A DNA stretch of 64,000 bases from Carettochelys insculpta (GCF_033958435.1 NC_134152.1:13874001-13938000); one strand, 5' to 3'. Shown: positions 21,901 through 33,654, counted from the stretch's first letter. The notes: generated by a model not told the origin, from the sequence alone. Translations and numbers: made by a program.

Positions 21901-23941
21901 AGATGATGTGTGGACTACAACTTGTTTTCATTTATATTACCTTAAGGAGGATTTCACGGTAGAAGTCATGAGTTATTAACTTTTACTTACTTGCACAAAA
22001 ATATTCACACACAATGGCTGCAGAATTTTAAGGCAATGTAAATGCTATGAAATGTATCAAGCTTGATGTTACAGTATAGGAGTTTTTGCTTTATTGGCAT
22101 TTACAATTTCAGAGTATATAAAACATAGAAAATGGAATATTTTCAAGGCAGAGCAGATAAAAATATTTGAAAGCTATGGTTGTCCTATTGCAAGACACAG
22201 TTCAGACTTTTCAGCGTACAAGAGATTCACACTCGGGCTAACTAAATATGACAGTATCCATAGATATACTGGAAGAGTGCATACAGTTATGTTATTTGAT
22301 TAAGGAGTCGGCTTTCATTATGGAACCATGATTTTGTATACATGTATGTAAATATGCATGATGTATCTTACATATTTAAATAGTCAAACTATAAAATGAC
22401 GCGGGCAAGTAATTGACTAAGTAACTGAAATACCCGTCAAGTAGCCAGTCAGTGGCACACATAGTATTTATACTGTCGCATATGAGCTTTTATTGGACTG
22501 TCAGCCATACATCAGTTACATAATTTTGATCCAATTATGTGCTTTATAATTTCATTAGATCATTTTACTGTTCACTACATGAAATGTAAGCCAAAATACC
22601 AAATTCTTGGGGTCAAGTCTACTTTAACCCTTTCCTTACACTACATCTGTCTATGTGCAGAACAAATGTAAGAGAATGGTTTGGGGACAAACCTCGTACA
22701 AATTAAAGGAATGCTAGTCGGTAACTTCATAGGTTAGGACACATTTAAAAGGGAAATAGAGTAGATAAGAGACTAGCGGTGTCATGTTACAGTGGCAAGA
22801 ATGTAGTGTGAGGACGTGCAACTGCAGTCTTCTTATTACTGTACTTGATGTCTAAGACAGCAGTATTTTCCTGCTCCATGAAGGTAATACATGAACATTA
22901 TCATTTTGGGAAACAAGGCAAGACCCATCTCCATGTTTGAGATAGTTCATTTAAAATTACATATGCCTGTCTTACAAATACACAAACAAGTGTTATCTCA
23001 CTGAAGCTGTGTAGGGCAAATATTTAACTGGTCATAATGTACCTTTGACTTCAATAGAGCTCTGTAACTACAGTAACTGATCTGATGCAAATGTAACTAG
23101 TTACAGGCGCATTCAAAACTTTTCCTTTTCTTGGCTTAGTGTCCACCCCACTGTAGTAGAATCACATAGAAGGCCATGATTGAATATACTGAACTGCAAT
23201 GTACTACTTTTAAACATGGAAGCTACAAAGACCAGTAAAAACCACAACATTCAATACCCAGGATGCTCAACCAACCTTTTAGTCATCATTAACCAAACTT
23301 TTAGTAGAGAGAATTTGTCTAATAGAGTAATGCAGTTATTCCCGTATAAAAGAAATCCCTAAATCATTTTGAGCAATTTTAAGTAAACAGGGCAAAATGG
23401 CTTAAGAAAACCCATCCTGGTGTGTATAGCAAGTGTGTTTAGGCCCTGTAAACATCTCCAACAGAAGTTAAATGCCATATGTACATGGTTTGCCATTCTC
23501 TCCTAATGGGCAGTCCTGAATAATACTTTGGCATGGCATTCCTCTTTTGTCTCTTCACCCCAGACTATATGGGCGGTAAATACTTCATGCTAATTTTTAT
23601 ATCCAAACTTGTGTTTGCTATCAGTGAGGTGCATGTTGACTTAAAAAGAAAAGGCCTGAAATAGAGACAAGGAAATGTTAAGGTCAAAAGCTGAGGAAAA
23701 ATACGCACAATGCATGGTTAAGAGCATTTAGGGTTTGGTTTGGTTTTAACTTATCTTCAGCATAATCAAAGAGAACCAATCCCAGACCCAAAATGTGCAA
23801 TGAATTTCACTGCAATGAAAGACTTATGCTGCTTGAGGATGTGCTGGAGAAAATATGAAAATAAAATCCACACTCCATAATACAAGAAGGATTGGTTTAC
23901 TTATTTTAAAGCAAGGAGTTTTAATAAAACCTTGCAGAGCA
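21901..23941. other. Intergenic sequence between ATF7IP2 and EMP2
   Basis: This is AT-rich unique-looking sequence with no coding frame, tRNA or repeat I recognise. Part of it may belong to a long EMP2 3' UTR, which is several kilobases in mammals. Confidence 0.5.
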
Positions 23942-24333
23942 TTTATTGTAGAGTTACAAAAAGAAAGAATATTGATTCCCTTCTATGATACAGTGGGCAT
24001 ATCTTTGAAGTCCTATAATGGATTTTTCAAATGATATGCTGTGTCCCCTATTTCCCCACACTTATCTTGTATTCCAAAAGTTAGCACATTACTAACAATG
24101 GAATAAGCATGCACTGTATTGTTTAAACTATGCATGGTGTGAACCATTTAGACTCATTGATTCCCAAAGTGTTCCAGTAAATTTGGGTTTTCCCATAATC
24201 TGATATACCAAGAACATAGTACATTTTTAGAGAAACAATACCTTTACTACAAAACCACAAATGATTATATACAAAATAGTTACTGGAATTCCACCTCTGT
24301 ACTGTAGTGACAGAAATAACTATTTGCTGACAT
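23942..24333 (-). other. EMP2: EMP2 3' UTR with candidate poly(A) signal
   Basis: Sequence directly after the EMP2 stop codon on the minus strand. TTTATT at 23942-23947 reads AATAAA on the minus strand, about 390 nt after the stop, and is the nearest downstream candidate signal. Real usage of this site versus more distal sites cannot be told from sequence. Confidence 0.45.
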
Positions 24334-24518
24334 TTATTTACGTTTCCTTAATACTAGGTACATGACACCACTGATCAGAGTAAAAACAAATGCAATCCAA
24401 GCTAAGATGAAGGAGTATCCATACTGGCCACTAGCAACATCAAACATGTATCCATCACTCTTGTGCAAATCTTCATGCCTATTTGTGTAAATGGAGGCTG
24501 CAATCATAACACATAGAC
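24334..24518 (-). CDS. EMP2: EMP2 coding exon 4 (C-terminus)
   Basis: After the acceptor TCTTCCAG (ending at 24519) the exon completes the Cys codon split by the previous intron and encodes [18 protein letters not shown], an extracellular loop, and the last membrane helix [19 protein letters not shown]. It ends in the basic tail LRKRK and a TAA at 24336-24334. This is the end of the third helix, second extracellular loop, fourth helix and short cytoplasmic tail of epithelial membrane protein 2, a tetraspan protein of the PMP22/EMP family. With the other three exons it gives a 166-residue protein. The human protein has 167 residues. Confidence 0.95.
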
Positions 24519-25465
24519 CTGGAAGAGAAAGAAAGCATTTAAGCAATGTCTACTACTCTTTAAAAGATTTAAAGCAGTTACACAGGCATGCAGGGTCTAG
24601 TTCTTCAACCACTCTACTCATCCCCTGCCCAGATGCTGTTTTTTGCAGACAACTACTCTTCATGTTCATATGGTATTTAGAGTACTTCAGGGCTCCCAAA
24701 TCCTTTTCTAAAGACAGATTTAAATACTCATGTTACTGCCACGCTGCCGCTAGAATTGGTTGAAGCTTGTTGAAAACCATTTTTGCTGGAAAATGGAGTT
24801 TCTGGGGAGTTTCTTCTTTGCTGAAATGTTTCAGAATTATCATTGATTCTGACTGCTTTAAAAAGTCCAAAAATCAGAGCATTTAATTTGAAAATGTATG
24901 TAAAATCTAGTGCTAGGCTAGAAATCTAACTAAACTATTTGCCACTAAACTAACGCCCCCCTCCTGCAATCCCGAGCCTTTCAATTTGTTGCAGATTTAT
25001 TTAAAAAAAGAAAGGCCAAAAGTAAGTTAAATTTCTCAAAATTAAGAGCATACTCTAAAATAAAAAAGAGGGCTTATTTGCCCAACTCTGTCAGAAACCA
25101 TGTTGATTTGAACAGATACAGACCAGTTTAAAAAGTTATTCAAGAATGTTCCTAAGTTAATACATTTAAGAAGTTTATCTGGATGTTCCTTTAAAATTAT
25201 AGCATGATACACCTTGGCAAGAATAAAGCCATCTGCTTTTTAACCTGCTTGGTTTAGTGATATTAAATTTTAGCCTATGCTTGAGGCTAAACTAAAACTT
25301 ACCAGTTAGAATCCTACAGCTTTTTTTTCATCTGTACAAATGCACCAATTACATATAATATTGTTCTGCTTCTATTCTGTGTTGCACCCTTGCTCTGTTC
25401 TGAACCCTATATCCCACTTCTAATGTCAGGTCTACTGAAGTGAGACAAGCCAAAGACCTACTCAC

Positions 25466-25612
25466 ATGACAGCAGCTGGATAGTAGAAGTTAACACAAAT
25501 CTTTCTCCTTGCTTTAGGCGGAAGAGTTGAAGAATAAAAACCAGAAATGCAACACAACAAAGAATAGTAGACAGGATCATAGTGGCCTGAACTGCCTGCA
25601 CAGACTGATATT
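25466..25612 (-). CDS. EMP2: EMP2 coding exon 3 (second and third membrane helices)
   Basis: It is flanked by a TTTTCACAG acceptor and a GTGAGT donor. It encodes [19 protein letters not shown], then [18 protein letters not shown] and TSTIQLLSC. The first hydrophobic run is the second transmembrane segment, followed by a short basic loop (RLKQGER) and the start of the third segment. The last base begins a Cys codon completed in the next exon. The reading frame and phase join both neighbours exactly, which supports the exon assignment. Confidence 0.95.
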
Positions 25613-26305
25613 CTGTGAAAATAAAATCAGGTTTTATTGTAAATGCAGCCTCCTCCCCAGCCTCTTCCCCTACCAGCACCAACCCCTGCATATGACCAAC
25701 TGTAGTCCACTCAGTGGGATTTGCCAGCTACCCTCCTTGCAGCCTTCCCTTCTCTTTTAAATCACTGCCTCTGTGCCACTTTCCTACTTCATTACCCTTC
25801 CCATCTTGCTGACTTTTCTACAAGATGTGTAGAAATTATGTTGGTGAAGTTCTACGGTCTACGTAGGATATAAAACTGGATGATCTCAATGGTTCCTTCT
25901 GGTCTCAGAATCTGTTAGTGTTCTACTGTTGAAGGCAGCTTTTTAAACAGCATCTGCCACCTCTGCAAGCACAACTCATAAATGGAGCTTCCTATGCTCT
26001 GCCTTCCAATTTCCACCATTGCTTTCCCCCACATGCATCTGCTCTGTTACTTAGGTGTGATCTGAGACTGAGACTGTGGCAATAGAAGTTTTAGCTATAG
26101 CATTCAGGAACCTGTTTTCCAGCAGTGCTGCTGTTTACATAATACTGATCAGGATTCTTGTACTAATGCTTCTCTGGTTGTCTTTTCTTAAAAAAGGAAG
26201 AGTGAACAGTACAATGCTAAGTATGCTATTATGCCAGTATGAATGGATCACTGTTCTGCTTTCTGTACTATAGCCCTATAATAGAGAGTACAGTTTAAGA
26301 TGAAG

Positions 26306-26582
26306 AGGTACATCTATGCTACAACTGGAGGTGTGACTGCAGGAGAAAGACATCCTTGAGCTATTTTTAATCTCACTAGCTCAGGTATCAACAGCAGCAA
26401 AGTTCTGGCAGCATGAGCAGCAGCACAGAGTAGCTGTCCAAGTACAAACCTGCAGGGAGCCTGCCTATGTATTCAAGCAACTAGCTCACTGCTGTTGATA
26501 TCTGAGCTAGATAGATTAACCCTGGTTTACATACATCTATATGAGCTACAATCACACCTCCAAGTGCAGTGTAGACACCCTT
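26306..26582. mobile_element. Small MITE with ~40-bp inverted ends, EMP2 intron 3
   Basis: The left end (GGTACATCTATGCTACAACT then GGAGGTGTGACTGCAG) and right end (GAGCTACAATCACACCTCCA then AGTGCAGTGTAGACACC) are inverse copies with mismatches. A second inner pair, near AGCTCAGGTATCAACAGCAG and its inverse at about 26480-26510, is also present. The element is about 280 bp, non-coding, and lies between two EMP2 exons. The end sequence is distantly like the TGTCTACAC ends of the Harbinger group. Confidence 0.65.
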
Positions 26583-27641
26583 TGTCTTGATATTCAAACC
26601 CTCAATAGACTTTAGTTATTAAAGATAACCATCTTCTTCCACAATAATACAATAAACCCTCCATTTAATGGACTAATGGTGGGAAGAGGTGTCTGTTAAT
26701 TCCAAAAATCCATTAAATACGAATCTGCAGGACTGGCGACACCTTGCAAAGTGCACTAGGGAGCACTCTCTCTGACACCTGGGAGGAATGCATCAGGCTC
26801 AGGAGAGAGAGCTCGGTAGTGGCTCTTTGGGCTGTTTACAGAGCTCATCCTCTGGGCTAGCCTGCCATGAGCGACTCATCACCCACCCAAGGCTGGGCAC
26901 TCCTGCTGAAACTCAGTTTTCCCTGGAGCAGGCATGCCTCTGCCCAGGGCTCTCTGGCTGGCAGGACACCTGCCAGCTGCCTGGGGGAGGGCTGAGCACT
27001 CTCCCTCACCCTCAACCAGCAGGAGCCTGTAAGGAGTGATAGTGAAGTTCGATGCTCACCTGGCATTGGTGCAGTTGCTGGAGTGACTCAGAGGGGCTGG
27101 GGGAATAGGAGGGGATCTGCCTGGAACAAGCCCCTGCCCTGCCCCCCCGCTGCCACCACCACTGCTGGCTGTGACTGAGGCGATGGGTGGTGTAGAGAAG
27201 ACAGGCATGGTCACTCAGTTAGGAACAGGTAGGTGAGCTGGATGCACACAGTATGCCAGTGTCACATGCAGCATGTCAGTACATGCTACCTGCCCATGCA
27301 CGCACCCCACCTCCAGCAGGAGGAGCACATGGAGGCTTCTCTGGCCCCAGCTCCAGCAGCAACGGCTCTGGCGAGTTGCCAGCATTTACTGTGGGGGTGG
27401 GGGGTGGCTGGCAGACAGCGTCAATTATTTCCCAAGTCCATTAAAGCTAAGGTTATTCTAAGTTAGAATTTGAAATTTGGAACTTTATCTTACCATTTAA
27501 TGACCAGCAAGCCCTTCATGGTAGTCCCATGTGACCACAGTTTAGTTACAGTCAAACTAGTTTGCTTATTTTACAGTGGCTTTACATGAACTTAAATATA
27601 GCTTCTAGTTTGACAGGTTTATAGTAAGTCCAAATACTCAC

Positions 27642-27732
27642 CTGAATTGTTTTCATTAATGACTGTACAGTTGGTGATGTTCACACAGACTCTCCAGACA
27701 TCTGTAGAAAAGTCATTTCCTACCCACCATGC
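27642..27732 (-). CDS. EMP2: EMP2 coding exon 2 (first extracellular loop)
   Basis: It is flanked by a TTTTTCAG acceptor and a CAG|GTGAGT donor. It encodes [18 protein letters not shown], then [12 protein letters not shown]. This is the first extracellular loop, with the conserved paired tryptophans and two cysteines, and three possible N-glycosylation sequons (NIT, NCT, NNS). The exon is 91 nt and leaves a phase-1 end that fits the next exon. EMP2 acts at the plasma membrane, where family studies link it to integrin and FAK signalling and to lipid-raft traffic. Confidence 0.95.
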
Positions 27733-27982
27733 CTGAAAAACATATAAAGGAGGTATATAAAAATTCAGACCACAAAAGTTAGACAACTTCTTAAAATGGT
27801 CTCATACAAAGGTATTTGGCTTAAATTTTAACGGTGTCCAAAAACTGGACTTTCCACTTGCTCACAGCTGCATGACTGGGTTTCTATGTACAACAGCAGC
27901 ATTCTCAACACCCATCTTCAGCTACTTACATTACTTGGAAGTGAAGGGTACTTGGTTTCAGGCTAGAGAGGCTGTCTAAAAG

Positions 27983-28604
27983 ATATATTTATATAGTATG
28001 TAATCCGTCGTGTGCGACGATGACGTCTTGAGCTTGCACAGGCTCATCGGTTGTGGACTCACATGTGGCGTGATGAGAATGTGCAAAGACCCTGTGCGGG
28101 AGAATGTTTAAAGTGGAAAAGCCATTGCACAGGGGCAGTTCCACTCTCTGGACCTCAGAAGCCTGGTTCCAGTGTTACAAGAAGTCGTCACGGCTGGGAC
28201 TTCCTAGGCTGCAGTGGATGGCCATGCCATCTTTGGTGCCTTGTCATGCCCTTCGCTCTCCATAGAGTGCTGCAGAACCACCTTCCTGGTCATTGGATCT
28301 TGCTGTTGATCTCATCCATCCAACCCACCAGGGCTGACTTTGCATGCTGGGATAGGAAATTCCCTATCTCACCGCAGGTTTCATACCTGCCAGCAACCCT
28401 CACCTGGTTTAGCCTGCCTGTTGAAGCAGTTTATCAGGGTGTGGCCGCTGCATGCTACAGCTTCTTGGAACCACAGGTGAGAGCTGGGTGCCAGGTGGGG
28501 ACCAAAGGTGCATAAACTGCCCCTGAAGAGACACGACAAGTCCCCACACCAGAGGTGCTACCCCTCCCTGGACACCCCATACACCCCTATATATTTATAT
28601 AGTA
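27983..28604. mobile_element. Unidentified ~590-bp insertion with a perfect 16-bp target duplication
   Basis: ATATATTTATATAGTA occurs exactly at 27983-27998 and again at 28589-28604. The 590 bp between them have no poly(A) tail and no terminal inverted repeat. The insert is richer in G+C than the surroundings. Duplications of this length are typical of LINE-driven insertion. Read on the minus strand the insert ends in GTCGCACACGACGG just before the AT-rich duplication, which would fit the 3' end of a non-LTR element or SINE that lacks poly(A). I do not recognise the family. Confidence 0.6.
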
Positions 28605-28739
28605 ACCAAGAAACTGAACACAAAATCAATTACTATTTGCTAGGGTACAAATGAATAAAAATGGCTTTTGCAATAATTTTCCTGCATTAACTTGTTGCAC
28701 ATTTAGAAATTAAGCAAGCAATCTTACAATTTCACTTGC

Positions 28740-29885
28740 TATGTACAGCTTAACTTCTGTGCCAGGAAAAATAATGGAGCAAATAATTAAGGAATGCATC
28801 TATAAACATCTGGAAGATAACAAGGTGGTAAGTAATAGCATGTATTTGTTAAGAGCAAATTATGTTAAACAAACCTGATAGCTTTGTTTGACAGGATAAC
28901 AATAGTGGATAAGGGAGAAGTGGTAGGCTTGGTATACTTAGACTTTAGTAAAACATTTGATAGTCTTGCATGACCTTACCAATAAACTAGGGAAACATAA
29001 TATAGATGGGACTACAATGGGGGGTAGGGGTGCATAAGTGGTTGGATAATCATTTGCAGAGAGTAGTTATCAATGGTTCACAGTCATGATAGAAGGGCAT
29101 AACAAGTGGGATTCTGCAGGGATCAGTTCTATTCAATATCTTAATAAATTGTTTATACATACAGAGTACACTTATAAAGCTTATGTGGGAGGGGTTGCAA
29201 GTGCTTTGAGGATAGTGTTATAATTCAAAATGATCTGGAGAAATGAACTTCAACCTTTTTACCTGGGACCAATAAGGAGAAATGCAAAGTACTCCACTTA
29301 CAAAAGAACGATCAGTTTCACACATACAAAATGGAAAGTGGGTGTCTAGGAAGGATCACCACAGAAAAAGATCTAGGACTCATAGTGGATCACAAACTAA
29401 ATATGATTCCACAGTGTGATACTGTGGCAAAAAAACAGATATTCTGGGATGCACTAACAGACTATTCGGCTCTGATTCAGTGTCAGTTGGAGTACGGTGT
29501 CCAATTCTGGGCACCACATTTCAAGAAAGATGTAGAGAAATTGGAGAAGGTCCAGAGAAGTGCAACCAAAATAGGTCTAGAAAACATGATCTGTGAGGAA
29601 TGATTGAAAGACTTAGGTTTGTTGTATTTGGTAAAGAGAAGACTGAGAGAGGACATAACAGCTTTCAAGTACCTAAAAGGTTGTTTCAAGGAGGAGTGAG
29701 AAAAAAATATTTTCCTTAACCTCTGAGGATAGGACAAGATGCAATGGTCTTAAATTGCAGCAAGGCTGGGATGATTAAGTATTAGAATAAACTGCATAGG
29801 GGAGGGATGAGCTTGGTCAGGGGGACTGGGCTCAGTGACCTTTTGAGGTCCTTTCGGGTTCTAATATTCTGTTAATTTAGTATTC
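28740..29885 (+). pseudogene. CR1 LINE, 3' half of ORF2 and tail, degraded
   Basis: Recognisable CR1 reverse transcriptase fragments on the plus strand include the region GLVYLDFSKTFD-like (about 28925-28960, here LDFSKTFDSL). The later conserved C-terminal part reads ITTEKDLGLIVDHKLN (about 29352-29400), QCQLEYGVQFWAPHFKKDVE (about 29480-29538) and KLEKVQRSATK. The tail toward 29870 has TTCTAATATTCTG, similar to CR1 3' ends. Many stops and frameshifts are present. Confidence 0.8.
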
Positions 29886-29927
29886 TGTGAAGAAGGCGAA
29901 GAAAATGGACAAGAAAATTAAAAGAGA

Positions 29928-30118
29928 AGTTACTCACCTGACTCTACATTAGGAGTCAAGCTTGCCCCAAAACCGCAGTCCAGAAATTTCACAGCAGTGG
30001 TTATCTGGACTGCACATGTGCAGTAGCATACTGGGCCTTTTGCACGCTTTTGGTCATATGCACAATCTGGTCTGAGACAGTTCATCAAAGCTGCCTCGTA
30101 AGCATGAATCTGAAAACT
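29928..30118 (-). repeat. Right inverted terminal repeat of the second DIRS element
   Basis: It shares inverse-complement blocks with 37862-38000, notably GCTTTTGGTCA-type, CAATCTGGTCTGAG and GCAGTCCAGAAATTT. Its outermost part (AGAGAAGTTACTCACCTG, about 29930-29950) is found again in inverse in the ICR (GGTAAGTAACTTCTCT at 30208-30223). Confidence 0.75.
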
Positions 30119-30158
30119 ATAACAAGAAAAACTCCAAAGCGGGGATGAAGGGTGGGTA

Positions 30159-30262
30159 GTGGAGCACCCATGGGGACACATCTTGAAGAACCATTGTTAC
30201 TACCCAGGTAAGTAACTTCTCTTTCTTCTTTGAGTGGTCCCTGTGGGTGCGCCACATCAGGT
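30159..30262 (-). repeat. Internal complementary region of the second DIRS element
   Basis: One half (about 30222-30262, CTTCTTTGAGTGGTCCCTGT then GGGTGCGCCACATCAGG) matches the outermost left terminal repeat in inverse order relative to 38061-38010. The other half (30159-30221) has GTGGAGCACCCATGGGGACA and the AAGTAACTTCTC block that ends the right repeat. It thus fuses both element ends, as in the first DIRS copy. Confidence 0.78.
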
Positions 30263-30599
30263 GACTACATAGCAGTGCGCCTAAGATATGAAAGAGGGTA
30301 CCGGAGTTATATGGTGTCTGCCATGGAGAGTACAGCTGTTGAGAGATGCATGTCTTCGGCCAACTGGTGATGTATGGCGTAATGTTGGGTGAGTGTGCCA
30401 TAGGATGGCCATCTCACTCCTCGGCAAAGGTACTTTAAAGGAACACCTTTGAAGAAGGCTGTAGATGCTGCCATTGCTCTGATAGAGTGAGCCTTGGGCA
30501 GAACAGATAGTGTCGTTTTACATAACGAATAGCACATGGTAATATGTGATGTGATAATGTTCAAAACTGTGATGAGATCACCTCGCCCTTAAATCTCTG

Positions 30600-31250
30600 G
30601 GAGAGGGATACTAATAGTCTGTCTGGTTTTTTTGGAAAGGTAGGTAGAATGGCAGAGCCATTCTTACATCCAAAGAATGAAGTCTCATTTCCCAACTTGA
30701 AGTGTGCAGTCTGGGATAGAAAGATAGCAGTATGATTCGTTCATTTATGTGGAATTCAGAGGAGACTTTGGGAACAAAGGCAGGATATAGATAGAGCGTC
30801 ACTGCTTCCTTGGCAAAGTTGCCATCAGAGCAGCCAACTCGCTAACCCAATAAGCAGATGTGATAGAAAAAAGGAACACTGTCTTTAAGGTAAGCAGACA
30901 AGTGGAATCGATTCAATCGGTCTGGATAATGTGTCCAGCATTAGGTCTAAACCCCAGGGAGGTGAGATAGGTTTGCGAGGAGGGTATAGATTGGTAAGGC
31001 CCTTAGGAAACGCACTGTAAAAGGGTGCGAAAATACTGATGTTCCCTCCATTGTGTGTCAAAAGGCCAAGACGGCTGCTAAGTGTACCTTTAAGGATGGT
31101 ATCGTAAGACCTTCCTGGTTTAGGTAGAGTAAGTAGTCCAAAATAGTGTGTATGGGAGCTTCCAATGGATGTAGGTCTCTAAGGGAATACCATGCTACAA
31201 ACCTTTTCCATTTATAGGTATAAGTCTTTCACATAGAAGATCATCTACTG
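30600..31250 (-). pseudogene. DIRS tyrosine recombinase, second copy, degraded
   Basis: The minus-strand frame 30802-30611 gives FVPKVSSEFHINERIILLSF, then HSLDVRMALPFYL. It parallels LKVVSVFHVNQDVSLLVFYP and LDVRRALPFYM in the first DIRS copy (8140-8280). A further fragment at 30564-30307 (FKGVPLKYLCRGVRWPSYGT) corresponds to the ICRVATWSS segment. Frameshifts and stops throughout. Confidence 0.72.
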
Positions 31251-31796
31251 TGTATCAAAACATTTTTGACCTGCTCAGAAAATAAGTTCTCTAAGGTGTC
31301 AAACAAATTATCAGCCAAGCCATGAGGCAAAGTGGGGGTGGCTGCAGATGCATTAGCGACCCTTGGTGCTGCATGAGTAGACCCGGAACAATGGGAAGAG
31401 TGTATGGAGGGCATTATGACACGCACTACAGAACTGGAAACCAGTGTTGGCAGGCTCATGCAGGAGCTATTAGGATCAGGTTGTCCCTCTCTAGTCTGGC
31501 TTTTTCCAGAACCTTGTGAATCAGTATTGCTGGGGGAAAGGCATACAGAAATGCGTACAGAAAGAGGCCTTTCCAGGAAATGAGGAAGGCATTGCCAAGA
31601 GACCCATGGCCAATGGCTGCTCTGGAATAATAATGAGGACACTTTCTGTTGTTGTAGGTTGCAAAGAGGTCTATGGAGGGAATGTCCCATATATGGAAGA
31701 CATGACAGAGAACACTGGATTGAAGGTCTGGTGCAAAGTGTCTGCTCAGTGAATCTGCAGGAATATTGTTGATGCCAGGTAAGTATGAGGCTATTA
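31241..31796 (-). pseudogene. DIRS RNase H C-terminal part and linker, second copy
   Basis: The minus-strand frame gives IASYLPGINNIPADSLSRHF, then SIDLFATYNNRKCPHYYSRA, GNAFLISWKGLFLYAF and LIHKVLEKARLERDNLILIA. The LPG-N-PAD-LSR and DLFAT-NNRK blocks are typical of DIRS elements between RNase H and the recombinase. The coding block continues at 33889 beyond the Penelope-like insertion. Removal of the insert and one copy of the 13-bp duplication rejoins the frame around LIASY. Confidence 0.82.
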
Positions 31797-31978
31797 AAAC
31801 AAAAAAGCAGTCCAGTAGCACTTTAAAGACTAACAAAATAATTTGTTAGGTGGTTAGCTTTCATGGGATAGACCCACTTCTTCAGACCTTAGCCATACCA
31901 GAACAGACTCAATGTTTAAGGCACAGAGAACCAAAAATAGTTATCGAGGTTGACAATCAGAAAAATTGTAATCAAGGG
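31797..31978. repeat. Left inverted arm of the Penelope-like element
   Basis: Its reverse complement matches 33655-33832 almost base for base. Shared blocks include AGTCCAGTAGCACTTTAAAG, TGGGATAGACCCACTT, ACCAGAACAGACTCAA-like and GAACCAAAAATAGTTATC. The arm encodes nothing. It gives the short hairpin elements listed elsewhere their sequence. Confidence 0.85.
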
Positions 31979-31984
31979 GGACAA

Positions 31985-32760
31985 CTTATACCTCCAGATT
32001 AGTGGAACTGCTATGGGCACCTGCATGGCCCCACAATATGCTAATATATTTATGGCTGACCTGAAACAACGATTCCTCAGGTCTCATCCCCTACTACCCC
32101 TCCTTTACTTATGATACATCAATGACATCTTTATGATTTGGACTCATGGTTATAGAGACACTGGAAGAATTACACAGAGACTTTAACAATCTGCACCCCA
32201 CATCGACTTATGCCTCGACCACTCCATGTGAGAGATACATTTCCTGGACATTACAGTACAAATCAAGGATGGCCTGATCAGCACCACACTCTACCAGAAA
32301 CCCACTAACCACTATACTTACCTAAACGCTTCTAGCTTCCATCCTACAAACACAATAAGATCCACTGTTTACAGTCAAGCCCTTAGGTACAATCACATTT
32401 GCTCTGATCCTACTGACAGAGATCAAAAACTACAAGATCTCTACCAAATATTCATAAACCTCAATTACCCACCAGGAGAAGTAAAAAAACAAATCAACAG
32501 GGACAGACAAATACCCAGAAAGCAGCTACTTCAAGATAGGCCCCAAAAAAATAACAACAGAACACTACTGGTCATTACCTACAGCCCCAAACTCAAACCA
32601 CTGCAAGGCATCATTAAAGACTTACAGCCCATCCTTAATCAGGATGCCACATTGCAGAAGGCCCTAGGTGACAGGCCTGTTCTCTCCTACAGACAACCCC
32701 CCAAACTTATGAGGATTCTCATCAGCAACCACAGGCTGTATAAACCACAATAATACCAAT
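31985..32760 (+). pseudogene. PLE reverse transcriptase, degraded
   Basis: The frame reads QISGTAMGTCMAPQYANIFM, then ADLKQRFLRSHPLLPLLYL, a TGA at 32112-32114, and YINDIFMIW, where intact elements have YIDD. A few bases later the frame shifts and continues with FLDITVQIKDGLISTTLYQK, PTNHYTYLNASSFHP, and IRSTVYSQALRYNHICSD and so on, typical of the region between PLE RT and endonuclease. The Asp-to-Asn change (AAT at 32121-32123) removes a catalytic residue. Confidence 0.85.
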
Positions 32761-32849
32761 CCTGGAACTTTACCTTGCAACAAGCCCCATTGCCAGTTTT
32801 GTCTACATACCTATTCTGGAGATACTATCACTGGACCTAACCAGGTTAT

Positions 32850-33195
32850 TCACAGAATCACAGGCACATTCTTATGTTCCTCTACTCACATCATATGCTA
32901 TTATGTGCCAACAATGCCCACATACTTTGTATATAGGACAAACAGTAAACATGCTTTGACAAAGAATGAAAGGACACAAAACAGACATCAAAAAGCTCTT
33001 AACTCACGAGCCATCAGCCAGCACTTTAATGGAGTGGGCCATTCTGTTAATGACCTGAAAGTCTGTGTTTTACTGAAAAGGAACTTTAAGAATCGCCTAC
33101 AAAGAGAGAGTGCCGAGCTCTCTTTTATATCCAAATCTGACACATTAACACGTGGTTTCAACCACAACACCAATTATCTAGCCCATTATACAGAC
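32850..33195 (+). pseudogene. PLE GIY-YIG endonuclease region, degraded
   Basis: The sequence around 32880-33190 gives CYYVPTMPTYFVYRTNSKHA, a degenerate form of the usual CxxC-spaced ...LYIGQT block. It continues with QNRHQKALNSRAISQHFNG, VGHSVNDLKVCVLLKRNF and NRLQRESAELSFISK, the conserved H-FN---H and E-- parts of the GIY-YIG fold. The G of the YIG motif and its neighbours are mutated (FVYRTN). PLEs use this nuclease to nick the target. Confidence 0.78.
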
Positions 33196-33207
33196 TCTTT
33201 TACATAC

Positions 33208-33587
33208 TCCCTGTGTCTACATGAGCCCCTTCCTTTTGAAAGGGACATATTAATGAGTGGGTTCAAAAGACGCTAATGAGGTGCTGCAATTAATATGCAG
33301 CACCTCATTAGCACAATGGCGGCCGCGGCAATTCAAAAGTGTGGCTTTTTGAATCGTGCGCCGCCTGTGGTGATGGGACCTTCCAAAAGGAAAAGGACTT
33401 TCGAAAACTGGGTGGAGGGTCCTTTTGGCAGGTCCCATCTGCACGGGTGGCGCGCGATTCGAAAAGCTGCAATTTCAAATCGCCGTGGCCACCATTATGC
33501 TAATGAAGCGCTGCATATGTATTGCAGCGCCTCATTAGCATCTTTCAAACCTGCTCATTAACATGTCCCTTTCGAAAGGACCCAGCC
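33208..33587. mobile_element. Hairpin MITE inserted in the Penelope-like element
   Basis: It is near-palindromic with the same layout as the element at 61340-61772: CCCCTTCCTTTTGAAAGGG at the left end, an inner sub-hairpin GCTAATGAGGTGCTGCA / TGCAGCACCTCATTAGC, then the inverse in the right half. The right end lacks about 15 bases compared with 61340-61772. ACT on both sides may be a 3-bp target duplication. Non-coding. Confidence 0.8.
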
Positions 33588-33654
33588 ACTTTGTTTTATC
33601 TGACTCTTGACTTACCCCTCTCCTACCACCCCTCTTCTCTTCTGATTTGCCCAC

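Noticed and set aside
26788..27466. Several overlapping open frames in EMP2 intron 3
   Set aside because: Overlap in three frames on both strands, with no motif and low-complexity composition from a G+C-rich patch. Not supported as coding.
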